DNA of 64,000 nucleotides from Streptomyces mangrovi. GTDB taxonomy: Bacteria; Actinomycetota; Actinomycetes; Streptomycetales; Streptomycetaceae. Numbering within the stretch: the first letter of the stretch is position 1; each line of letters opens with the position of its first letter. Below the pieces are notes generated by a model that saw only the letters and a program-made list of their open reading frames with translations, had not been told where the DNA came from and searched no databases. The translations under genes were made by a program, and so were the position numbers. The stretch lies in assembly GCF_900114215.1 (NCBI RefSeq), contig NZ_FOSG01000001.1, positions 62,001-126,000 on the forward strand. The letters are read 5' to 3'. Of the stretch, positions 1 through 6,680 are shown in pieces.

Positions 1-48
1 GGCTGCGATAGGAATTCAGGGGTCGGAGTTCCAACCGGGAGTACGTCA

Positions 49-1053
49 GTGAGCGCCATATCCCTCATCCTGCTGCTGGCCGCCGCCGTCGCCGCGGCTC
101 TGGGCGGCGCCGCCCTGCACACCGCCCTGGGCCTGCGCCGCCGGCTCGCCGAGCTGCGGGTGCGGCTCGCCGCGGCCGAGGCGCGCGCGGCCCTGGCGCA
201 CACCTTCGTTCCCCCGGCCCGCACCTCCCCGGCCGCCGAGGAGATCCGGTCCGCCGTCGCCGACGCCCTCGCGGAGGAGCGCGAGCGCGAGCTGGCCGAG
301 GCCCGCGCCTTCTGGGCCGCCCAGGAGGCCCGCGAGGACCGCGCCGAGAGCCTCCTGCCGGAGGTGCGCGGCACGGAGTGCGAGGGCGCCGGCCCCGACC
401 CCGCGCTGCTCGACGCACTGCTGGAGCACGCCCTGGGCGGCGGTACGCACGAGGGCGAGGCGTTCATACCGCGCCAGACGGACCGGGACGGCGACGGCTG
501 CGGACCGGGCGTCCGGCGGCCCGCCGCACCCGGCTCCGAGGACCCCGGGGAGTCCGGGCGATCCGGGGCGCCCGGGAACACGGCCGGGAACGACTCCGCG
601 GAGCTGGCCGCGGCACGCCGCCGCCACCCCTCCCAGCCCGACTACGACCTGAACGGCGAGCCCGTCGTCCCCGGCCCCGCGGTCGGCCCCGAGGACCTGG
701 AGGGATTCGGGGACTGTGACGACACCGAGGAGTCCGGCGGTGCCGCCGACACCGCCGACCACGAGTCCACCCGCCTGCGGCTGGCCGATCTGGCGGAGCA
801 CCGCACGCCGCTGGTCGACGTACGGCCCGGCCCACTGGGCACGCTGGACATCTACGTCTTCGCCGACGGCACCACCGTCTGCATGACGCCCGGCCACCGC
901 GAGACCGCCGAGCGGCTCGCCGCCGCGGTGCGCGAGGGAGCCGAGCCGGTGCTGCTGGGCGGCTCGGGCGTCCTCGGCGCGTACGCCCTCACCTTCGCGT
1001 GCGGCGAGGAGAGCGTCTACGTCCTGGCCGACCGGGTCATCGCCTCGCTCTGA
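49..1053 (+). CDS. Uncharacterised N-terminally membrane-anchored acidic protein
   Basis: I do not recognise this 334-residue protein as a named family. Residues 3-25 are a hydrophobic Leu/Ala-rich segment with few charges before it, so it is probably a membrane anchor or uncleaved signal. Residues 27-120 are rich in Arg, Glu and Ala and look like a coiled coil. The middle (about 150-240) is Gly/Pro/Asp-rich and probably disordered, and a compact, more hydrophobic domain follows from about 240 to the end. The GTG start at 49 has a GGGAG ribosome site at 38-42. Its 3' end overlaps the convergent gene at 1037-1393 by 17 bp. An anchored scaffold protein is possible, but that is inference from composition only. 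Confidence 0.75.
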   Translation: MSAISLILLLAAAVAAALGGAALHTALGLRRRLAELRVRLAAAEARAALAHTFVPPARTSPAAEEIRSAVADALAEERERELAEARAFWAAQEAREDRAESLLPEVRGTECEGAGPDPALLDALLEHALGGGTHEGEAFIPRQTDRDGDGCGPGVRRPAAPGSEDPGESGRSGAPGNTAGNDSAELAAARRRHPSQPDYDLNGEPVVPGPAVGPEDLEGFGDCDDTEESGGAADTADHESTRLRLADLAEHRTPLVDVRPGPLGTLDIYVFADGTTVCMTPGHRETAERLAAAVREGAEPVLLGGSGVLGAYALTFACGEESVYVLADRVIASL

Positions 1054-1393
1054 GCGCCGCTTCGAGCGCCGCGGACTCGGCGGCCTCCACCAGCGCCACG
1101 GCCCCGGCCAGCTCCCGGGGCCCGGCGCCGGTCCGCTCACCGGCCGTCCGCAGCGCCTCCGCCAAGTCGTGCCCGGCCACCGCCAGTTGATCCCCGACGG
1201 CGAAGAGGCCCGCGTCGGGCAGGGGGCGCGGGGGGCGGCCGGGGAACTCCAGGCGCTGGGCGCGGTCGGCCAACTCCCCGGCCAGTCCGAGCCCCTCGGC
1301 CGCCGCGCCCCGGGCCAGGGAGCTCTGCGGCATGGCACGCAGCCGGTCCGCGAAGCGGTCCACGGCGGTCAGCAGGGGGGTCACGTCGAGCAC
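1037..1393 (-). CDS. Small conserved actinobacterial-type hypothetical protein
   Basis: A 118-residue Ala/Arg/Leu-rich, probably all-helical soluble protein with no signal peptide or membrane segment. Heptad-like Leu/Ala spacing runs through most of it, for example around GLAGELADRAQRLEF. The GTG start at 1393 has only a weak GGG-type ribosome site. It converges on and overlaps the end of the gene at 49-1053. No function can be assigned. The steady G/C third-position bias and the strong terminator beyond it at 1498-1532 support a real gene. Confidence 0.6.
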   Translation of the reverse strand: MLDVTPLLTAVDRFADRLRAMPQSSLARGAAAEGLGLAGELADRAQRLEFPGRPPRPLPDAGLFAVGDQLAVAGHDLAEALRTAGERTGAGPRELAGAVALVEAAESAALEAALRARR

Positions 1394-1497
1394 GGCGCAA
1401 CCCTATGCGCCCCGCGCCCACCGCCGCCAACGGGCCGCCGACGGGCGGAACGCACGGTGGCACGCGGGAGGCGCAAAGGGGGCGTGCGGAACGCGCG

Positions 1498-1532
1498 GAG
1501 GGGCCCCGGGGCGCTGTGCCCCGGGGCCCCTC
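1498..1532. terminator. Strong GC hairpin after the Bax-inhibitor gene
   Basis: Perfect 15-bp inverted repeat (GAGGGGCCCCGGGGC and its complement) around a 5-nt GCTGT loop. It lies 57 bp beyond the stop of the minus-strand gene ending at 1589. There is no U tract, as is usual for Streptomyces terminators. Confidence 0.75.
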
Positions 1533-1588
1533 ACAGGTCTCGTCCGGTCCGGCAGGGAGGCCGGGAAGCCGGGGTCCGGGCAGCCGGA

Positions 1589-2458
1589 TCAGTCGCTGCT
1601 CTGCAGGATGGCGATCAGCCGCAGGAACTCCAGGTAGATCCAGACCAGGGTCAGGGTCAGACCGAAGGCGGCCAGCCAGGACTCCTCGCGGGGGGCGCCG
1701 TAGGCGATGCCGTCCTCGACCTGCTTGAAGTCCAGGGCCAGGAAGGCGGCACCGAGCACGATGCCGATGACGCCGAACAGGATGCCCAGGCCACCGCTGC
1801 GGAAGCCGAGGCCGTCACCGCCGCCGAAGACGGCGAACAGCAGGTTGATGCCCATCAGCAGGACGAAGCCGATGGCCGCGGCCATCACGAAGCGGTAGAA
1901 GCGCCGCGTGACGCGGATGATGCGGGCCTTGTACATGAACAGCACCGCGGCGAAGACCGCCATGGTGCCCAGCACCGCCTGCATCGCCGCACCCTCGGCG
2001 ATGTAGCTGTCGACGTAGTTGCTGATGGCTCCGAGGAACAGGCCCTCGAAGGCGGCGTAGGCCAGGATCAGCGGAGGCGACGCCTTGCGCTTGAAGGACT
2101 GCACCAGGCCCAGGACCAGCGCGATCAGCATCGCGCCCAGGGCCAGACCGAGCGACAGGTCCGTGATCCACGCCACAGCCGCCATGGCGACGACCAGGCC
2201 GACCGTCATCGACGTACGGGCGACGACGTCGTCCATCGTCATCCGGCCGGCCTGCGGCGGAGCGGCGGCGGGCGGGAAGCCCGGCTGTCCAGCCGTCTGG
2301 GGCTGCTGGGCGTAGGGGTTGGTGGGCTGGGCGCCGGTCGCGTACGGGTTGGCGGCGTACGGGTTCCCGGCCTGCGGCTGCTGCGTGGCGTTGAAACCGG
2401 CGTAGCCGTTGTCTCGGCTGAATCCCCGTCGCGAGAAGACCGGGTTACTGCTCCTCAT
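1589..2458 (-). CDS. Bax inhibitor-1/YccA family membrane protein
   Basis: The 289-residue protein has a Gln/Pro/Asn/Tyr-rich N-terminal tail (residues 1-75, with NPYA-type repeats) followed by about seven closely spaced hydrophobic helices, the layout of bacterial BI-1/YccA (TMBIM) proteins. A conserved-looking acidic C-terminal region (FLALDFKQVEDGIAYGAP) precedes the last helix, as in pH-sensitive calcium-leak members. The ATG at 2458 is preferred over an upstream frame extension because GGAGGAG lies just ahead of it. The family is linked to ion leak and membrane stress; the role here is unknown. It is monocistronic, ending in the hairpin at 1498-1532. Confidence 0.9.
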   Translation of the reverse strand: MRSSNPVFSRRGFSRDNGYAGFNATQQPQAGNPYAANPYATGAQPTNPYAQQPQTAGQPGFPPAAAPPQAGRMTMDDVVARTSMTVGLVVAMAAVAWITDLSLGLALGAMLIALVLGLVQSFKRKASPPLILAYAAFEGLFLGAISNYVDSYIAEGAAMQAVLGTMAVFAAVLFMYKARIIRVTRRFYRFVMAAAIGFVLLMGINLLFAVFGGGDGLGFRSGGLGILFGVIGIVLGAAFLALDFKQVEDGIAYGAPREESWLAAFGLTLTLVWIYLEFLRLIAILQSSD

Positions 2459-2638
2459 CTCACTCCTCCATGGCCGCACCGCGCGGCCCTTCCTCAAGAG
2501 TAATGCTTTAGCAAAGACCGCACGGTAGTGCACTGGCATGAACGACGGAAGGAGTCGTGATTGTTCCGGTACCCGGCGTCGTGCCGGTGATACCCCGCCA
2601 GAGGGCCGCCACGCACCCGTTCGGGCCCGTTCGGACGG

Positions 2639-3088
2639 TCAGGACGGCGGGAGGGGGCAGGGGGTGTGCGGGTGGTGGCGGTTCGGGCAGCAGACGACGG
2701 AGAACGACGCCATCGACCCGGACGCGGTCCAGTACCCCCACGTGACGTCGACGCCCCGCGGCAGCGCGTCCCGCGCGTACGCGGTCTTCGTCTCCACGCC
2801 CACGTACGACCGCCCGCCGTCGTCCCGCGCCTTCGGCGGGTTGTCCGCGTGGTTCTTCTCCAGCCATGTGACGGCCGCCTCCACCTCCGTCCACGTCCGG
2901 CCGCGAGCGGCCTGCGCGCGGCGCAGCAGCCAGTGGCCGGTCATCGTCGGCGGCACCGCCGACGCGAGGAATGCCTGCGTCCGCGGGTCGCCGGGCGTGC
3001 TCCCGGGTCGCCGCGGCCCCTCCTTGGCGTACTCCGTACCGCTGCCGACCCACGGGCCGAACCCGTGCCAGTGCCCCGTCCAGACCAC
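2639..3088 (-). CDS. Uncharacterised 149-residue protein
   Basis: I do not recognise a family. The protein is Trp/His/Gly-rich (GHWHGFGPW near the start, TWTEVEAAVTWLEKN in the middle, GYWTASGS later) and has a CC pair with His residues near the C-terminus. No signal peptide or membrane helix is seen. The GTG start at 3088 follows GGGAGTG. It lies within the 2.6-5.2 kb islet of broken and accessory genes next to bldA, so it may be cargo of the same acquisition. The coding bias is normal, so I call it real, with the start uncertain. Confidence 0.6.
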   Translation of the reverse strand: MVWTGHWHGFGPWVGSGTEYAKEGPRRPGSTPGDPRTQAFLASAVPPTMTGHWLLRRAQAARGRTWTEVEAAVTWLEKNHADNPPKARDDGGRSYVGVETKTAYARDALPRGVDVTWGYWTASGSMASFSVVCCPNRHHPHTPCPLPPS

Positions 3089-3283
3089 CTGTCACTCCCT
3101 TCCGGCGAGGAGGGCGGGCCGCCCGGGGGTGCGCCGGCGAGCCCGTCCGCGCCCGGGACGGCGGCCGGTCCGGCGTGCGCCCGGTGCCCGCCGCCGGGGC
3201 TGCCGCCGCAGAATCTCGCGAACCGCGCCCCGCGCGCCGGAAGGCGTACGGGGCCGGCGGAGGAATCACCCCTTCGTGTCTTC

Positions 3284-3341
3284 GCGGAGGGGCCGCCCCT
3301 CCGCTGACGCGCGGGCGGAGGGGGCGGCGCCCGTGCGTCAG
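3284..3341. terminator. Double hairpin closing the truncated NUDIX operon
   Basis: Two adjacent stem-loops. A perfect 9-bp stem lies at 3284-3304 (GCGGAGGGG, loop CCG). A 14-bp stem with one wobble pair lies at 3304-3341 and reaches the stop codon of the gene ending at 3338. They terminate the minus-strand NUDIX-fragment/adenosylhomocysteinase-like operon. Confidence 0.6.
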
Positions 3342-3607
3342 CGGGGCGCCGGCAGCTCGGCGGGACCGACCGGCTCCACCTCGTGCGGGGACACCACCTG
3401 CCTGGTGGCCGCCGTCCGCCGCGCATCGGGCGACCCGTACGGAATCAACCCCGGCTCCTCGACCGCCGGTTCGAGTGCGACCGGGTGATGGAGGACCCCG
3501 GCCCGGCCCAGGAGGTCCACCAGGCCGGCGAGCCGGGTCTTGTCCTCCGGGTACTGGTCGAGGTAGGCGCCCAGCGTGGCGCGGACGTGCTCGGCTGTGA
3601 TGGTCAT
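3338..3607 (-). pseudogene. Truncated NUDIX hydrolase gene (N-terminal segment only)
   Basis: The first 38 or so of 89 residues (MTITAEHVRATLGAYLDQYP onward) match, from memory, the helical N-terminal extension of Streptomyces NUDIX hydrolases that often sit beside adenosylhomocysteinase-like genes. The NUDIX box itself (GX5EX7REUXEEXGU) is missing; the reading frame instead continues into a Pro/Glu-rich tail and stops. The ATG at 3607 has an AAGGA ribosome site and lies 8 bp after the stop of the upstream gene, so it is still translated in an operon context. The fragment is most likely non-functional, although a short expressed peptide is possible. Confidence 0.6.
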
Positions 3608-3615
3608 GAGGTTCC

Positions 3616-4734
3616 TTACCTGTTGAAGTAGTTGAGCCAGGTCGCCGCGATGGTGGCGCGGTCTTCCCTGCGGACGTCGTGCATGCCCGGCTCGAGGTCG
3701 CGGCGGGCCAGCATCCGGACTCCTGCGAGGATTTCGGCCTGGACGAGGAAGATGAACGGCCCCACGCTCGCGCCGTGGATGAAGTTGACGGCGTTGCCGT
3801 CGTTGAGCAGGTAGAAGTAGTGGCCGGTCGTCTGATAGCGGGTGACGTGATCACCGACCGGCGTACGGCTGTACACCTCCGGAAGAGCGGCCAGGTCAAG
3901 CTCATCCTCGGACGATGTGACAGTAGCGACGTAGGCGCCGTTACGGAGGGAAGAGAAGTCCTCCCCGCGGAGGGACACGGCCCCGGTCGCGCAGAGCACG
4001 AGGCCCGCCTCACGGAGCGCCGCGTCCCGGTCCCGGGCGACGCTGAACCCCTGACTGAGTGCCTGCGCCTGCCGTACCGGGTCGATGTCACACACCGTGA
4101 CCTTGACGCCCTTGGCGTGGAGGAGCCGCGCGATGGAACTCCCGAGCTTGCCGAACCCCACCAGGGCGCCGCGCCCGTGGAGAATGTCCCCGCGCCCCCG
4201 CATCAGCGCCTCGGCGGAGAACACCACGGACTGACCGACGAGGAAGTCCTCCGGATCTTTCAGTGGTGACCGCGCCACCGACACCACCGGACACGGCACC
4301 TTGTCCAGCTCGGCGTACCGCTTGTGCCCGTTCTCCGTGTCCTCCACCACGCCCAGAACACGGCCGGAGAACCGGGCGCACAGTTCCTCCAGTGACGGGG
4401 CGAAGTAGCCGCCGACATCCAGGAGGACGAGATCCTGACCGGCCGCCCGGGACTCCACGTACTCCAGCGCCGTGTCCGGGTCGGTGAACATCTCCCGCGT
4501 CAGCGGGTCACAGCTCACGACCTTTTCCACCTCCCGGCGCGCGACCGGGTCAATGCTCTTGGGTTTCGGTAGCACCGCCTTGAGGTCTGAGACCGTGCTG
4601 ACCGCCCGCACGAACGCGGGCCGCTCCGGCAGGAGGTGCGTGATCAGGAATGAGGCCACGGGCCCGGCTGACTCCACGGCCGCGGTGATGCGGCCGAAGA
4701 ATGCGTCCAGTCGGGCCCTCTCGAAGGTTTCCAT
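3616..4734 (-). CDS. Adenosylhomocysteinase-like NAD-binding protein
   Basis: The 372-residue protein resembles the S-adenosylhomocysteine hydrolase fold but is shorter than true AhcY (about 470-490). A Rossmann motif (GRGALVGFGKLGSSIARLL) with a following acid (VCDIDP) lies near residues 205-235, and the late segment NDGNAVNFIHGASVGPFIFL resembles the C-terminal NAD/substrate-pocket region. The N-terminal half is divergent, so the substrate may not be SAH. The ATG at 4734 is chosen over a longer frame because the homology starts there and GGGGAGA precedes it. It forms an operon with the truncated NUDIX gene. Such paralogues are usually accessory, with methyl-recycling or secondary-metabolism roles. 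Confidence 0.75.
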   Translation of the reverse strand: METFERARLDAFFGRITAAVESAGPVASFLITHLLPERPAFVRAVSTVSDLKAVLPKPKSIDPVARREVEKVVSCDPLTREMFTDPDTALEYVESRAAGQDLVLLDVGGYFAPSLEELCARFSGRVLGVVEDTENGHKRYAELDKVPCPVVSVARSPLKDPEDFLVGQSVVFSAEALMRGRGDILHGRGALVGFGKLGSSIARLLHAKGVKVTVCDIDPVRQAQALSQGFSVARDRDAALREAGLVLCATGAVSLRGEDFSSLRNGAYVATVTSSEDELDLAALPEVYSRTPVGDHVTRYQTTGHYFYLLNDGNAVNFIHGASVGPFIFLVQAEILAGVRMLARRDLEPGMHDVRREDRATIAATWLNYFNR

Positions 4735-4819
4735 CCGGGGTCTCCCCTCTGTGGGCTGTGCCGGTAGGCAACGGCGTAGTGGATGGCCCGGCACACCAGA
4801 GCGCGGGGCGTGTACCGGC

Positions 4820-5155
4820 CACACCGCCAAGACGTTCCACACCCTCGGCGACCACGCCAACGCCGAACGGCACTACGCCACATCCGCCCGTTCCCGCATC
4901 GACGCGAAACACCAGCGCATCACCGCCCTGACCCTCGCCGCACAGGGCAGCGAACAAGCCGCGCAGGGGCACGTGGAGGCGGCCTGCGACACCTGGGGCC
5001 GCTCCCTGGACCTTCTCGGCGGGGTGCGGTCCGCCCGTGCCGTCGACGCGGTCGGCGGTATCCGCCGCCGGCTCGGCGTCTTCCATCGACGCGGCGTCAC
5101 CGCCGCCGCCGACCTCGATGAGCGAGCCCGGTCCTGGCAACTCGCCCATACCTGA
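4820..5155 (+). pseudogene. C-terminal remnant of a TPR/XRE-type regulator
   Basis: About 111 residues in frame, ending at the stop at 5155, read as the helical C-terminus of the large TPR-containing XRE-family regulators common in Streptomyces (NAERHYATS..., then HVEAACDTWGRSLDLL and a late SARAVDAV). There is no start codon with a ribosome site and no HTH domain upstream; the frame instead runs into the 5' end of the divergent adenosylhomocysteinase-like gene. The N-terminal three quarters are therefore gone. A rearrangement or insertion probably removed them. Confidence 0.65.
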
Positions 5156-5179
5156 TTCCCCCGAGCCACGACGAAGGTG

Positions 5180-5204
5180 CCTCGCTCACGAGACTCGAGC
5201 GAGG
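5180..5204. terminator. Possible weak hairpin after the regulator remnant
   Basis: Inverted repeat CCTCGCTC and GAGCGAGG around a 9-nt loop, 24 bp after the remnant's stop codon. It may be the original terminator of the broken regulator gene. From here to the tRNA at 5357 I see nothing else coding. Confidence 0.4.
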
Positions 5205-5356
5205 TTCCCTCACACTTCATCAGGCTCGCCGCCACTGCCACCGGCAACGCGAAGTTCGCTGCCCGCCGGTCGGCGGCTTCGGCAGCGGATCGTCCCCGGG
5301 CCGGGCGGCGGGCGGCGTCGGTGATGCCCCCGCCGGGGGCCGCGCAAGGGCCGGTG

Positions 5357-5438
5357 TGCCCGGAGCCGGATTCGAACCGGCACGGCCTGTAGGCCAACGA
5401 GGTTTAAGCTCGTCGTGTCTGCATTCCACCATCCGGGC
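5357..5438 (-). tRNA. bldA: tRNA-Leu(UAA), the bldA tRNA
   Basis: The minus strand folds into a class II tRNA. The acceptor stem is GCCCGGA/TCCGGGC with discriminator A at 5357. The anticodon stem ACGAG/CTCGT encloses loop CTTAAAC (anticodon UAA), followed by a long variable arm and a T arm with GGTTCGAATCC. CCA is not encoded. UAA-anticodon tRNA-Leu reads UUA, a codon almost absent from Streptomyces genes, so this is bldA, which controls translation of developmental and antibiotic regulators. The gene lies alone between the decayed islet and the divergent ABC transporter. Confidence 0.95.
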
Positions 5439-5490
5439 ACCGGCTCATGGACCGCACGACTGACTACGGCCCTCCCCTGGACGCTCAACG

Positions 5491-5518
5491 AGCCTATCCG
5501 CGGAGCTCGTTCGGACAA
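5491..5518 (-). promoter_or_regulatory. Candidate bldA promoter
   Basis: On the minus strand, TTGTCC (complement of 5513-5518) and TAGGCT (complement of 5491-5496) are 16 bp apart and fit the vegetative sigma consensus of Streptomyces. Predicted transcription start is near 5484, giving a leader of about 45 nt before the tRNA. No transcript data support this. Confidence 0.45.
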
Positions 5519-5556
5519 CGGGCTTCCGACCCCAGGTTGTCTGATTTTATTGGCAA

Positions 5557-5571
5557 CTGATGCAGCATCAG
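5557..5571. promoter_or_regulatory. Perfect 15-bp palindrome in the bldA/ABC-transporter gap
   Basis: CTGATGC-A-GCATCAG is a perfect palindrome within a notably A/T-rich patch (5540-5572), about 40 bp upstream of the candidate bldA -35. It looks like a dimeric repressor site, but I cannot name the regulator. The rest of the 375-bp gap (5439-5813) holds only the bldA promoter candidate and the ribosome site of the ABC ATPase gene. Confidence 0.4.
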
Positions 5572-5813
5572 CGGCGCGCGCCCCTCTTCAAGGAGGATCA
5601 CGCGCCCCCGCGCCGCCGCCAGGAATGACGGAAAGTCGCTGTCCAGCCACAGGAAGGCATCAGGGTGTCCTCTCCTCCTCAGGGATGACACGGGCCTCCC
5701 CGGTCCCCCCGCAGGCTCCCTCCGAGACCGGTTCGGGGGTGGACGCCGGTGGCCGGTTTCGCACGGACGATGGAGGAGTCCCCGTCAAGCCGCTGTGACA
5801 GGAGTCCCTTCCC

Positions 5814-6605
5814 GTGACCACCAGCACCCCGTCCGACGCCCTCTCCGCGCCCTCCGCCGCCGCCGGCGCCGCGGCCGCCCGTGCCGTGGACCTGACCAAG
5901 GTCTACGGCCAGGGCGAGACGAAGGTGGTGGCCCTGGACTCCGTCACCGTGGAATTCCGGCGGGGGGCGTTCACCGCGATCATGGGCCCGTCGGGCTCGG
6001 GCAAGTCGACGCTGATGCACTGCATGGCCGGCCTGGACTCGTTCTCCTCCGGATCGGCCTGGATCGGGGAGACCGAGCTGTCCTCCCTGAAGGAGAAGAA
6101 GCTGACCCGGCTGCGCCGGGACAAGATCGGCTTCATCTTCCAGGCGTTCAACCTGCTGCCCACCCTGACGGCGCTGGAGAACATCACGCTGCCGATGGAC
6201 ATCGCCGGCCGCAAGCCGGACCGGGAGTGGCTGGACCGCGTGGTGGAGACGGTCGGCCTGTCGGGCCGCCTGAAGCACCGGCCCAACCAGCTCTCCGGCG
6301 GCCAGCAGCAGCGCGTGGCCGTCGCCCGCGCCCTGGCCGCCCGGCCGGAGATCATCTTCGGTGACGAGCCGACCGGCAACCTCGACTCGCGCTCCGGCGC
6401 CGAGGTGCTGGGCTTCCTGCGCAACTCGGTGCGGGAACTGGGCCGGACCGTGGTCATGGTGACCCACGACCCGGTGGCCGCCTCGTACGCGGACCGGGTC
6501 GTCTTCCTCGCCGACGGCCGGATCGTCGACGACATGGCCGACCCCACCGCCGAGAGCGTGCTGGACCGCATGAAGGCGTTCGACGCCCGGGGCCGCACCA
6601 GCTGA
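5814..6605 (+). CDS. ABC transporter ATP-binding protein (MacB/LolD type)
   Basis: The 263-residue ATPase has Walker [10 protein letters not shown] (about residue 58), a Q loop ([10 protein letters not shown]), the signature [15 protein letters not shown], Walker [13 protein letters not shown] and a switch His (MVTHDP). It is the LolD/MacB class that powers FtsX-like permeases working on envelope substrates rather than transmembrane pumping. The GTG start at 5814 follows AGGAGT. The permease gene begins 75 bp downstream. The substrate is unknown. A second ATPase at 53100-53888 shares about 100 identical residues in the core. The N-terminal Ser/Ala-rich 20 residues are a divergent tail. Confidence 0.93.
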   Translation: MTTSTPSDALSAPSAAAGAAAARAVDLTKVYGQGETKVVALDSVTVEFRRGAFTAIMGPSGSGKSTLMHCMAGLDSFSSGSAWIGETELSSLKEKKLTRLRRDKIGFIFQAFNLLPTLTALENITLPMDIAGRKPDREWLDRVVETVGLSGRLKHRPNQLSGGQQQRVAVARALAARPEIIFGDEPTGNLDSRSGAEVLGFLRNSVRELGRTVVMVTHDPVAASYADRVVFLADGRIVDDMADPTAESVLDRMKAFDARGRTS

Positions 6606-6680
6606 CCGGCCGGACCCCGGCCCCGACACCCCGACCCGCCGCGCCGCGCCGCCACACCTATCCCAGGATCACGAGACCCC

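Noticed and set aside
3463..3480. GCCGGTTCGA match to the T arm of the bldA tRNA, as a possible attachment-site remnant of the islet
   Set aside because: Only 10 bases match, in the inverse setting and inside coding DNA of the NUDIX remnant, which is likely by chance for such common bases. No longer direct repeat was seen.
5494..5691. Small minus-strand frame between bldA and the ABC ATPase gene (65 codons)
   Set aside because: It has a start and some protein-like composition but covers the bldA promoter candidate and palindrome, and I recognise no homology. A leader peptide is possible but unsupported.
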